Positions 54,937 to 63,064 are shown, counted from the first letter of the stretch. The stretch is 64,000 nucleotides of DNA from an uncultured Bacteroidota bacterium (GCA_903819975.1 CAIJFI010000011.1:1-64000), one strand, 5' to 3'. Notes: a model not told the origin generated them from the sequence alone. Made by a program: numbers and translations.

Positions 54937-55587
54937 ATGGATATTGTATTCATTAAAGTGTTTATGGGTGAAAATCTTGAAACAAAGTATACCGAGAATG
55001 TGAAATTTAAGCACAAGAAATTTGCTTATAATGAGGAGGATACAGAATATGTATATTTGACAGAAGATGAACTTACTAAATTGTATGCATTAAAAATTAA
55101 CAAAAAGAAACCTAATGAAGTAACAGACTTATTTATTTTTGGTGCCTGGTCTGGACTATGATTTTTTAGATTTTAACAATATAAAAAACAAAAGAGCTTG
55201 TAATTATACCATGTAATCAAATGATCATGGAATTTTTTTAAAAGATCCCACCGACCGAATAAACTTCCAAGAACAATCAGTAATCAAAAATTCGACGACT
55301 ACATTAAATATGTTTGCAAATTGGCTGAGTTTACTGAAGTAGGCTGTATTAGTTCAAGGCCAAAGGCTATGTTAGCAGATTTGGTTTCCAGCCATACTGC
55401 TCGAATGTCATTTCCAACTAACTACTATTTACAAGGGTTCCCAACTGTAGACTTAATGAAGATTACAGGACATAGAACTGAACTTTCCTTCTTGAAATAT
55501 ATTAGGGTAAGTAAGCTTGACACCGCTAAAAGGCTGAGTGAGCATATAAAGGCAAATTGGAGTAAGAAGTTAATGTCCGTTCATTAG
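54937..55587 (+). pseudogene. Decayed tyrosine integrase fragment
   Basis: The translation matches the integrase at 51464 from about its residue 195 (DIVFIKVFMG) to the C-terminus. An in-frame stop follows GAWSGL, where the catalytic Arg should be, and a deletion and frameshifts occur at about 55160-55320. The final part (55321-55587) keeps HTAR, GHR and the Tyr motif FLKYIRV. It is therefore inactive, and it lies on the far side of the 53.0-54.9 kb gene pair from the intact integrase. Confidence 0.9.
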
Positions 55588-55852
55588 ATAAGCCTTTGAA
55601 TAAAATATTTATGATTCATATACCCGAAGACTTGCGTTACAATCTCATTTTTATCTCAAAATGTTGAAAATGAATAATTTAGGTAAAATTTTTAGTCCTT
55701 TTTCTTTTTATGTTTGTTATTGTGTAATGATGTTTATAAAATCATAATGAATATTTAGATTCTAATAATCTATATTTTTTCTATAAATAATTTAAAATTC
55801 TTCATTTTTGTATTGCTTCAATTAGTATGTTTGGGTCTAGAAATTAATTTTC

Positions 55853-55890
55853 AAAAATAAAAAAGCTTGATAGGTCCTAACTACCAAGCT
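55853..55890 (-). terminator. Minus-strand terminator of the zinc-ribbon gene
   Basis: On the minus strand AGCTTGGTAG pairs with CTATCAAGCT (one G-T pair) across a 7-nt loop, followed by a T-rich tract. Between 55588 and 55852 I see no supported gene; the longest plus-strand frames are 18-25 codons. Confidence 0.7.
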
Positions 55891-55929
55891 CCACGGGTTC
55901 GTTCGCCTTAATTTTTAGGCACGTAACTC

Positions 55930-56082
55930 CTACTTTTGATTTAGACACTCGGGGCAAAATACAAAGACTTTGCCTCGGGTTTTTTCACCTGTTTCTTCGT
56001 TTACAACTGACTTAGAAGACCTAAAGGTAACTTCTCCGTATTGTTTACATCTGTAACAGATACCATGATATGACTTTGCCAT
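55930..56082 (-). CDS. Small zinc-ribbon protein (50 aa)
   Basis: A 50-aa minus-strand frame starts MAKSYHGICYRCKQYG and ends FCPECLNQK. Two CxxC pairs 31 residues apart would bind one zinc ion. It has its own terminator directly downstream. It could be a nucleic-acid-binding or regulatory protein, and it resembles a truncated rubredoxin-like or Zn-ribbon module. Size, in-frame CxxC pairs and the terminator support it as real. Confidence 0.6.
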   Translation of the reverse strand: MAKSYHGICYRCKQYGEVTFRSSKSVVNEETGEKTRGKVFVFCPECLNQK

Positions 56083-56364
56083 ATTAATGGGTTTATGTTC
56101 CAACTATCCCTGTTGTAGGGCATTACACTTTGTGTGCAATCATTTTATAGATAATGTTAAATTTTCGATACCTGACAAACATAGTCCATAACTATTAGTT
56201 TTTCCATCTGAGATATCAACAGCTGTGGAATATTCCAAGTGAATAATGCGAAACCCCTTGTTAGTATTGTGTTACATGAATTTTCCACAAAATGATAATT
56301 TCTAAAGAAATAAGTGAAACACATTTTGTCTAGTTAGTTTTCGAGAAAACAGATATAAATTTAT

Positions 56365-56380
56365 TCAGTATTTATACTGA
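56365..56380. promoter_or_regulatory. CAGTA-N4-TACTG box, copy 3
   Basis: TCAGTA TTTA TACTGA is a perfect 16-mer with 6-bp arms, 84 nt before the coiled-coil membrane protein gene at 56465. The rest of the gap 56083-56464 holds no gene; it contains the short palindrome TGGAATATTCCA at about 56227. Confidence 0.55.
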
Positions 56381-56464
56381 TATAATTTGGTAGAATATCA
56401 ACTATTATTGTACAACACAATAAGTGAATTGAATAAACTAGACTAGACAAATTTTGATTATTCT

Positions 56465-57832
56465 ATGAATAAGCAAATCGCACAAAATATTGTATCATTA
56501 TGTACAGAATTTGATAATATCAAATTTGATATTTTAGTTGAAAAAACCTATTCGGGAAGAGTAGACATTGAAAATATCCAACTTTCCCAAATAAGTTTGT
56601 ATGAATTTGTTTCTTTAAGCAAAAGAGTATTTAGTCAATTTAAATCAACATTAGTAGACAGAGAAATTTCAATGATACTCCCTCTTGTTTATATACATCC
56701 TCAATATGGAAGTGCTCAAGTTGATGGCCAAATTCAAAATTTTATATCTTATCTTAACCAAGCAAATTTCAATACAGCAGAGGGTTTATTATTATGGCTT
56801 GTTGGTTACCAAGTTGAGAATGGAATATTTGCTAAAATTCAAAAAAAGCAATCAGATTCACTTTCCGCCTCATTGAATACACTATCTGAAAAACTTCATC
56901 TTATAGAGTTAAGTATTATCAATAGACAAAATGATGTCGAGAAATCATATCTGAATTTAGAGAATACTACTAGAGAAATTCAAAACTTAATTATTCAAAA
57001 GAAAGATGAATTAGCACAGATTACTTCAAATTTGTCAACGAGCAATACCCAAATTGCCCAAATTTCTGAAATTTTAACGAGAGGTAGTGAGCAAGGGGCA
57101 AGACTTAGTACGATACTTGAACAGCAAGAAAAAAATAGTGTTCAGGCTGAAGTAAAAATTAAAGAATTTCAAGAATTATATACTGTATCAAATACTAAAA
57201 TAGATGAAAAATTTAAAGTAGTTGAATCTATTATTATTGATTTTACTAATCAAGTTAGTGAAAATCAAAAACATCTTGATTTCGTTGAAGGTAAAAGGCA
57301 ATTTTTTGAAGAAAGAAATAATTATCTTAATGTTTTGATTGGACGTGAAGTTGGCGCATCTCTGTTTGAAACTTTTAAACAAAGGAAAAACGAACTGTAT
57401 AAACCAGTAATATTTTGGCTTTGTGGGGTACTAATAATGACTTTGGCAACTGTTTTGTGGGTATATTTCTTATTTTTTCACCAAACAGATATAAAGGATA
57501 TTAATGTTTGGTGGCAGACATTTTCTGTTAATACTTTAAAAACAATACCTGCAATTTTTCTATTATTCTTTTCTATTAACCAGTATAGAAATGAACGAAA
57601 TTTTCAAGAAGAGTATGCGTTTAAGTCTGCCGTGGCTCTTACTATTGACGCATTTTCAAGTCGATTAAAAGATGAAAACAATAAAGATAAATTAATAATG
57701 GAATCGGTTTTAAATTTATATCAAACTCCAATTAAAGAAAAGCACGAAGATCATATTAAATCTAGAAATTTATTAGAAACTTTAAAAAATATGATAGATG
57801 CAACAAGAGAATTGATAAAAGGCAAGAACTAA
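56465..57832 (+). CDS. Coiled-coil membrane protein of unknown function
   Basis: This is a 455-aa protein. Residues 1-130 form a globular N-terminus, 130-290 a long heptad-type coiled coil (LSASLNTLSEKLHLIELS, QNDVEKSYLNLENTTREI), and two hydrophobic helices lie at about 315-340 and 355-375. A soluble C-terminal domain (RNERNFQEEYAFKSAVALTIDAFSS) follows. I do not recognise a named family. The coiled-coil plus paired-helix layout fits a membrane-anchored scaffold or sensor, and such genes are frequent in defence or mobile islands. A box of the accessory palindrome family lies upstream. Confidence 0.75.
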   Translation: MNKQIAQNIVSLCTEFDNIKFDILVEKTYSGRVDIENIQLSQISLYEFVSLSKRVFSQFKSTLVDREISMILPLVYIHPQYGSAQVDGQIQNFISYLNQANFNTAEGLLLWLVGYQVENGIFAKIQKKQSDSLSASLNTLSEKLHLIELSIINRQNDVEKSYLNLENTTREIQNLIIQKKDELAQITSNLSTSNTQIAQISEILTRGSEQGARLSTILEQQEKNSVQAEVKIKEFQELYTVSNTKIDEKFKVVESIIIDFTNQVSENQKHLDFVEGKRQFFEERNNYLNVLIGREVGASLFETFKQRKNELYKPVIFWLCGVLIMTLATVLWVYFLFFHQTDIKDINVWWQTFSVNTLKTIPAIFLLFFSINQYRNERNFQEEYAFKSAVALTIDAFSSRLKDENNKDKLIMESVLNLYQTPIKEKHEDHIKSRNLLETLKNMIDATRELIKGKN

Positions 57833-57896
57833 ACTTAAATATTGTTGGAGAAATTCTCTATTTAGTGAATAATAACATAACAGAGAATATATTCAT

Positions 57897-58160
57897 ATGC
57901 CTACATTAAACTTCAGTTATAATGGAAATGATTATCAAGCAGAATTTGATAAACAAGAAGCATTCCCTTATCCATATTATTGTGTAACAATAAATGATGA
58001 AAATTTAATATTGTCTTTGAATGGGCATAGAATATTTTATTTTATGGAAACTGGATTTAATCGAATTCAAATTCCATCGTGTAGTATACATGAATTTCCT
58101 TTATTTGTTCAAATTGCGGACTCTCTATTTACTTGGATGATAAATAACACAAATATTTAA
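57897..58160 (+). CDS. Small hypothetical protein (87 aa)
   Basis: This is an 87-aa soluble protein rich in Phe, Tyr and Asn (MPTLNFSYNGNDYQAEFD). No signal peptide and no recognised motif. It follows the coiled-coil gene by 64 nt on the same strand and ends 31 nt before the convergent response-regulator gene. Confidence 0.5.
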   Translation: MPTLNFSYNGNDYQAEFDKQEAFPYPYYCVTINDENLILSLNGHRIFYFMETGFNRIQIPSCSIHEFPLFVQIADSLFTWMINNTNI

Positions 58161-58191
58161 TAGATTATTATTTTTTACTTGTATTGTAATA

Positions 58192-58845
58192 TTAAATCTT
58201 ATACAATCCATTCTTTATTGCATACTTTACTATTCCAATAGAGTTTCTGACATTTAGCTCGTTTTTGATTTTTAACCTTAGACCATCTATTGTTTTTTTG
58301 CTTAAAAACATTGTTTTAGCTATTTCATCTGAATTGAATTCCTCACATAAATAATTTATCAGTTGCAGCTCTTTTTCGTTAAAATAGACCGATTTCTTGT
58401 AGTTATCTGTAGACTTTTTTGAATGAATTAAATTTATAATACTATTTTCAACATTTTTACTGTAATAGTCGTCACCATTCAAAACAGTATATATGGCTTT
58501 AATTATTTCTTCTTTGTCTTCACTTTTTAAGACATATCCATTTGCTCCAGCATCCATCATATCCATGATTGAGCTTTTTTCATCATTCATGGTTATTGCA
58601 ATTATTTTTGTGTCATCAAAGTGTGCACTAACAAACTTAGTAGCTTCAATGCCGTTTAAAATCGGCATATTTATATCCATGAGAACTACATCAGGCCTAT
58701 GAAACTCAAACAATTTAATTAATTCACTTCCGTCTACCGCTTCAGCTATAATCTCGAATTCATCATATAAACCTAGCATAGTTTTTAGTCCATCTCTGTA
58801 TAGGGCATGGTCTTCTGCTATTATTATTTTAATTTTCTTTGCCAT
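58192..58845 (-). CDS. LuxR/NarL-type response regulator
   Basis: This is a 217-aa protein. The receiver domain (about 5-120) has the acidic pocket (AEDH) and phosphoacceptor Asp57 in VVLMDINMP. The Thr/Lys switch region is seen in IAITMND and VLKSED. The C-terminal LuxR-type HTH (about 148-212) carries FNEKELQLINYLCEEFNSDE and KTIDGLRLKIKNEL. Its 3' neighbour is convergent, while its 5' end overlaps the kinase gene by 17 nt, so they form a two-component pair. Confidence 0.93.
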   Translation of the reverse strand: MAKKIKIIIAEDHALYRDGLKTMLGLYDEFEIIAEAVDGSELIKLFEFHRPDVVLMDINMPILNGIEATKFVSAHFDDTKIIAITMNDEKSSIMDMMDAGANGYVLKSEDKEEIIKAIYTVLNGDDYYSKNVENSIINLIHSKKSTDNYKKSVYFNEKELQLINYLCEEFNSDEIAKTMFLSKKTIDGLRLKIKNELNVRNSIGIVKYAIKNGLYKI

Positions 58846-59593
58846 ACACTATTGGAATTTTAATTAAATATTCTAAACCTTTATTTATATGATTTAACAT
58901 TTCAATACTACCTCTTAAAATTTCAACTCTATTTGTAATATTGGTAATTCCATTTCCTTTATTTGATACAAGATTATTCAAAATGCCAACACCTTCATCT
59001 TTAGTTTTGATAATAAATATGTTTTCAATTTTTGAGAATTGCATATCAAGTGTTTTCGATTTTGAATGTTTTATAGTATTGATTACAATTTCTTTTAATA
59101 TCCAGTAAATTTGAGCTTTTGATTTCTGGTCAATTAATTCATCTATTTCTACATTATCAATGTTAGTTGTTGTCTTTATATCAGCATGACTACAATACTC
59201 ATGTATCATATCTTTTATGGCATTATTCAAATTATTTTTGTTTAATGCGCTAGGATATAAATCATTTGTGATTTTATGTAATGTGTTTAATCCCTCACTT
59301 ACTGAATTTATGGTTTTCTTTAAAGTGTCAGTATCTAGGTTGTCTTTGTTTAACGTAGATAGATACATTTTTGTAGTTGATAACAATGCACCAAATTCAT
59401 CATGTAAATCTTTTGAAATACGTCTTCTTTCCTCGCCCCTACCTAAATACTCCGCGTTTAATTTTTCTATAAAAAGCTCCCTATTTTTTTGATACTGCTT
59501 GTATACCAAATATAGAAACAAGACCAGTACAAAGAATAACCCAGTTGCTATTATTAAAATGATGATATAAGTTTCTTTGTGTTGTTGATGCAT
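58829..59593 (-). CDS. Sensor histidine kinase (HisKA_3 type)
   Basis: This is a 254-aa protein with one N-terminal hydrophobic helix (about 9-31), then the HisKA_3 motif ISKDLHDEFGALL with phosphoacceptor His64. The catalytic domain contains an N-box (ILKEIVINTIKHSKS) and a DEGVG region. No periplasmic sensor domain is present, so signal input may come from the membrane protein encoded just before it. It overlaps that gene by 40 nt and the regulator by 17 nt. Confidence 0.9.
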   Translation of the reverse strand: MHQQHKETYIIILIIATGLFFVLVLFLYLVYKQYQKNRELFIEKLNAEYLGRGEERRRISKDLHDEFGALLSTTKMYLSTLNKDNLDTDTLKKTINSVSEGLNTLHKITNDLYPSALNKNNLNNAIKDMIHEYCSHADIKTTTNIDNVEIDELIDQKSKAQIYWILKEIVINTIKHSKSKTLDMQFSKIENIFIIKTKDEGVGILNNLVSNKGNGITNITNRVEILRGSIEMLNHINKGLEYLIKIPIVYGKEN

Positions 59594-60201
59594 GAAAGAC
59601 AGTATATAAATAGGATATTTGTTGAAAAGTTAACTAAAATATTAATATTCCCTATTGAGTCTATAACTTGAGTATTCCCATTATAATTGTAGTATAAGAA
59701 TTCGAATAGCATTCTGAAAGATAAATTAAATAGTAAAGTAAGCAGGATTACTATATTTCCTTCTTTAAAAAATGAGCTATAGTTTTTATTTATATTTAAT
59801 ATTAAAGCCAATATGATTTGATAAAAAAGAATAATTGCAGATAGGACATTAAAAAACTTTTCTGCTTCATGTATTTTATGCAATAAAGTATTTTCAATTA
59901 TCCAAAATACAGTAGTCGTCAGTATTATTATTTTATTTATCTTATTATGGCCTATTATTTTCCCAATTAATATTATTAAAATTGTAAATTCTAATAAGAA
60001 AAATATATTTATTATAATATTTGCAACATTAAAATACTTTGCATTTATCAATCTATTTGTTATTACCTCTGTTAAATAACTAACAACTATATACAAATAG
60101 AATGTTATGTAAAACTTTTCACCATTAAACAATTTGATTAAACTAATAATTGAAGGTATAAGACCAATTTGAACTAGTAAAAAGACAACATTTATATTCA
60201 A
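59554..60201 (-). CDS. Polytopic membrane protein of a sensory operon
   Basis: This is a 215-aa very hydrophobic protein with about seven predicted helices and no large soluble part. I know no named family for it. It overlaps the kinase gene by 40 nt and its own 5' end overlaps the small CPPxCPP gene by four nt. It could be the membrane receptor that passes a signal to the single-helix kinase. Confidence 0.75.
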   Translation of the reverse strand: MNINVVFLLVQIGLIPSIISLIKLFNGEKFYITFYLYIVVSYLTEVITNRLINAKYFNVANIIINIFFLLEFTILIILIGKIIGHNKINKIIILTTTVFWIIENTLLHKIHEAEKFFNVLSAIILFYQIILALILNINKNYSSFFKEGNIVILLTLLFNLSFRMLFEFLYYNYNGNTQVIDSIGNINILVNFSTNILFIYCLSCINNTKKLISSF

Positions 60202-60563
60202 AGTAATTTTTTTATGATTTGATCATTTTCTGGAGGGCAAATCGGAGGACACTTTGTACTAACTTCAATAACATATTCATCGTCCGTATTTACAATGCTT
60301 GAAATACCCTGGCCTTTAATTGTTATTTCATTTCCATTAGAATCTACACCTACAAAAATCGCACATATTTCCAGCTTTTCATTCATCCCATAATACAATC
60401 TAATTTTAACGCAATCTGGTTGATTTAGAAGGGCTACAAAAGCATCCGAATCATATGTTTCGGTATTTGGTAATGTTAAGTCAGTTGGAAGTACCTTTGA
60501 TTTATTTTCAAGGTATGTTTTAACCATTAATTTACCATCAGATAGGGGCATTAGATTTTTCAT
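60198..60563 (-). CDS. Small protein with C-terminal CPPICPPE motif
   Basis: This is a 121-aa protein starting MKNLMPLSDGKLMVKTYL, with no signal peptide. The C-terminus has TKCPPICPPENDQ, a Cys-Pro motif of a kind I recall from small unannotated proteins of Flavobacteria and Chitinophagaceae next to kinase genes. It is the first gene of a four-gene operon with the membrane protein, kinase and regulator. It could be a signal precursor or a sensor component; no function is established. Confidence 0.7.
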   Translation of the reverse strand: MKNLMPLSDGKLMVKTYLENKSKVLPTDLTLPNTETYDSDAFVALLNQPDCVKIRLYYGMNEKLEICAIFVGVDSNGNEITIKGQGISSIVNTDDEYVIEVSTKCPPICPPENDQIIKKLL

Positions 60564-60608
60564 AAAATATAATTTTTAGCAATTATACCTATATAAAATA
60601 TGCTAAGT

Positions 60609-60626
60609 ATCAGTATAAGTACTGAT
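60609..60626. promoter_or_regulatory. CAGTA-N4-TACTG box, copy 4 (sensory operon)
   Basis: ATCAGTA TAAG TACTGAT is the longest perfect copy (7-bp arms). It lies 45 nt before the start of the CPPxCPP operon, which encodes a LuxR-type regulator. That position would suit autoregulation. It also touches the stop codon of the XRE gene. Confidence 0.6.
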
Positions 60627-61018
60627 TATGACTCTTTGTTTGTTATTTTTTCTTGAAGAAGTGTAAATTTTTCTTTCTCTGTTTTAAGAAGTTCTTCGTA
60701 CAATCGTTTATTTTCTTCAACTGCTTCAACATACTTTTCTAATGGGTTAAAAGTACATTGATAGTTAAATGCACTTGTGTCATTAAAAGTATTAATAAAG
60801 TTATTTGCTGCATCTTCAGTCATCCTTTCAATGATATCGGTAGATACATTCATTGCTTTGGCTACATCCTTAAGGAATGCTTGATCTACCATTTCTTTTT
60901 GTTCAAGTTGACTAATTGCCTGCTGTGTCATATCAAGTTTTGTTGCAAGCGTTTCCTGCTTCATTCCTATAATTTCTCGAACCTTTTTTATGTTCTTACC
61001 GTGGTGAATATTCTGCAT
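60626..61018 (-). CDS. XRE-family DNA-binding protein with coiled-coil tail
   Basis: This is a 130-aa protein with an N-terminal HTH (KVREIIGMKQETLATKLDMTQ, then QAISQLEQK) and a C-terminal Glu/Lys-rich coiled coil. XRE proteins typically repress mobile-element or operon promoters. It lies upstream of the sensory operon on the same strand, with a palindromic box in between, so it is an alternative candidate for the protein that binds the box. Confidence 0.85.
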   Translation of the reverse strand: MQNIHHGKNIKKVREIIGMKQETLATKLDMTQQAISQLEQKEMVDQAFLKDVAKAMNVSTDIIERMTEDAANNFINTFNDTSAFNYQCTFNPLEKYVEAVEENKRLYEELLKTEKEKFTLLQEKITNKES

Positions 61019-61119
61019 ATTGTCTAAGTTGTATTTAACAAGTAATTAAAGGTAAAGTACAAGAATGACTTGAGGAAATTACAAATAATTTTAATTTCTT
61101 TAAAACATGCTATTTCAAC

Positions 61120-61302
61120 ATGAAATCACCAAAGAAAATTACTAAGTCACCAGATTTGAGGGAAATTTATCACCAGAAGGAAGTATTGGCAATTCTTAAA
61201 CTCTGGTTGTTCTATTCAAGCCAATCCAAAGAGAAAGCAGAAGCAGAGAAATTCAAGTCATTTCATCTACAACTTTCTAATTTTATCAAAGAAAATTGGT
61301 AA
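61120..61302 (+). CDS. Small hypothetical protein (60 aa)
   Basis: This is a 60-aa Lys-rich protein (MKSPKKITKSPDLREIYHQ) with no hydrophobic segment or named motif. It ends 4 nt before the first hip-type palindrome. It may be an independent small gene, but reading-frame evidence alone is modest. Confidence 0.4.
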   Translation: MKSPKKITKSPDLREIYHQKEVLAILKLWLFYSSQSKEKAEAEKFKSFHLQLSNFIKENW

Positions 61303-61306
61303 ATTA

Positions 61307-61439
61307 GAAATATATTTCCCTTTTTATGGTATATCTCAATATAATATTCAATAATTACGTTGAATTGGAAATATATTTCTAAAAATGACCTAATTTTTAA
61401 AAAATATCATTAATTTTGATTTAATTAGAAATATATTTC
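61307..61439. promoter_or_regulatory. Three identical palindromic operators of the hip module
   Basis: The palindrome GAAATATATTTC occurs at 61307-61318, 61368-61379 and 61428-61439, separated by 61 and 60 bp. The last copy ends 2 nt before the hipB ATG. Equal spacing fits a cooperatively binding HTH repressor (HipB) at this promoter. Confidence 0.75.
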
Positions 61440-61441
61440 CA

Positions 61442-61651
61442 ATGAATAATCAAAATATTGGCAAAATCATACAAGAAAGAAGAGATTATTTGAATTTAAC
61501 TCAGAAAGATGTGGCTGAAATGGCTGGAATCACTTTTAAGTCTATTTCTGAAATCGAGTTAGGCTTAAGAAATCCAACCTTAAACACCTTAAAAAGTGTT
61601 TTAGACGTGTTGGGTTTAGAATTAACGGTTCAGATTAAATCAATGAACTAA
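61442..61651 (+). CDS. hipB: HipB-like XRE antitoxin/repressor
   Basis: This is a 69-aa XRE protein: IGKIIQERRDYLNLTQKDVAEMAG and FKSISEIELGLRNPTLNTLKSV form the HTH. It is the usual size for HipB. In hip modules HipB represses its own operon and helps neutralise the kinase toxin. Its stop overlaps the next start by one base. Confidence 0.9.
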   Translation: MNNQNIGKIIQERRDYLNLTQKDVAEMAGITFKSISEIELGLRNPTLNTLKSVLDVLGLELTVQIKSMN

Positions 61652-61968
61652 TGAAAGCAGGAGTTTATAATAACGGCATTTTGGCAGGGGTATTGGAAAA
61701 ACGACCCAATGGGACATATTCATTTGAGTATGATGAAGCGTACCTGCAAAATGATAAAAACCCATCTATTAGTTTAACCTTACCAAGGAGCATCATAAAA
61801 CATGAATCTAAAAAGTTATTTGCATTTTTCTTTGGATTATTGTCTGAGGGAGTAAATAAAAATATTCAATGTAGATTGTTGAAAATAGATGAGAATGATC
61901 ATTTTGGAAGATTATTATTAACGGCACAAGAGGATAATATAGGATCAATTACGGTTAAACCTTTATAA
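61651..61968 (+). CDS. HipA N-terminal subdomain as a separate protein (HipS-like)
   Basis: This is a 105-aa protein that matches the N-terminal subdomain of HipA (MKAGVYNNGILAGVLEK, RSIIKHESKKLFAFFFGLLSEG). In tripartite HipBST systems of E. coli O127 and relatives the separate subdomain HipS acts as antitoxin for the kinase HipT. It overlaps hipB and lies 1 nt before the kinase gene, so it is translated with both. Confidence 0.85.
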   Translation: MKAGVYNNGILAGVLEKRPNGTYSFEYDEAYLQNDKNPSISLTLPRSIIKHESKKLFAFFFGLLSEGVNKNIQCRLLKIDENDHFGRLLLTAQEDNIGSITVKPL

Positions 61969-61969
61969 G

Positions 61970-62947
61970 ATGAAATGTTTAGGATGTTATAAAAAAATAG
62001 AGAAAAATGAATATTGCCTATCATGTAGAAAGAAACTATTTGATGGGAAGCGTGTTTCTACTGTACTTGAATTTGATAAACCTAAGCCAGAAAATATAAG
62101 TATGTATAATGAGCACTCAAAAAGAATGTCAATTTCTGGAGTGCAATTAAAGTATTCTCTCAAATTAGTAGGTAAAAAGCTTGAGTTATGTGAGAAAAAT
62201 GGACAATATATTATTAAGCCAATACCAAAAGCAGACCATTTAGAAAAGATGGATGATGCACCAGAGAATGAGCATCTGACAATGCAAATTGCATCACAAA
62301 TTTTTAATATCAAGACCGCAGATAATGCTTTAATATATTTCAAAGATGGCACACCAGCTTATATCACCAAGAGATTTGATGTGAAAGGGGATGGGACTAA
62401 ATACATACAAGAGGACTTTGCACAAATAACAAATAGAACTAAGGATACACATGGAGAATCCTATAAATATGAGGGTAGTTATCTCGAAATAGGGGAGTTG
62501 ATAAAAAAACACGTGCCAGCATCAATGATAGCCATTGAAAACTTCTTTAAAATAGTTTTATTTAATTATGTTTTTTCAAACGGTGATGCACACTTAAAAA
62601 ATTTCTCATTAATAAGAAATGAATATGGTGAAATGGAATTATCGCCTTCTTATGATCTCATGAGCACAATTATTCACACACCTGGCGAACAGGATACTGC
62701 GTTAGATTTATATTATAAAGACCATGAATCAGGGTATTATACTACCCATGGTCATTATGGAAGAACAGAGTTTATTGAATTTGCAAAGAGGCTTGGTATA
62801 ATTGAAACAAGGTACTTAAGGATTGTAGATGAATTTATAAAAAATGAAGTAAATGTGATTTCATTTATACAAAATGCATTAATGTCGTGTGAAGCTATGC
62901 AGCTTTTGGTAAAAAATTTACAGTTGAGGTTAATAAGATTAAGATAG
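61970..62947 (+). CDS. HipA-type serine/threonine kinase toxin (HipT-like) with zinc ribbon
   Basis: This is a 325-aa kinase of the HipA family lacking the N-terminal subdomain, which is encoded separately. An N-terminal zinc-ribbon-like segment (CLGC and CLSC, residues 3-19) precedes the kinase. MSISGVQLKYSL is the phosphate-binding loop region with candidate autophosphorylation residues Ser54 and Ser56. The catalytic Asp lies in SNGDAHLKNFS (Asp206), and SYDLMST is the metal-binding site. HipA/HipT kinases phosphorylate aminoacyl-tRNA synthetases and cause dormancy. Confidence 0.9.
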   Translation: MKCLGCYKKIEKNEYCLSCRKKLFDGKRVSTVLEFDKPKPENISMYNEHSKRMSISGVQLKYSLKLVGKKLELCEKNGQYIIKPIPKADHLEKMDDAPENEHLTMQIASQIFNIKTADNALIYFKDGTPAYITKRFDVKGDGTKYIQEDFAQITNRTKDTHGESYKYEGSYLEIGELIKKHVPASMIAIENFFKIVLFNYVFSNGDAHLKNFSLIRNEYGEMELSPSYDLMSTIIHTPGEQDTALDLYYKDHESGYYTTHGHYGRTEFIEFAKRLGIIETRYLRIVDEFIKNEVNVISFIQNALMSCEAMQLLVKNLQLRLIRLR

Positions 62948-63013
62948 TAATATTAGCTTTACTTGGTTTGTAATTTGATTAAAAATTGAAATTTAATCTT
63001 TCAATTTCATACA

Positions 63014-63064
63014 TAGTATAAATACTAATTTTTCATTTGAGTATTAATTTTAGTATTAATACTG
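63014..63064. promoter_or_regulatory. AGTA-N4-TACT boxes, copies 5 and 6
   Basis: TAGTA TAAA TACTA (63014-63027) and TAGTA TTAA TACTG (63051-63064) are a pair. Four more copies lie at 50064, 52962, 56365 and 60609. Around them, 62948-63271 contains no supported gene but has two nested inverted repeats. An 18-codon frame starting at 63149 (MNLIIVTSMQRYKFLK) is the only coding candidate. Confidence 0.4.

Noticed and set aside
61987-62352. Minus-strand frame inside the HipT-like kinase gene
   Set aside because: It is antisense to a gene with all kinase motifs and has no start context or motif of its own.
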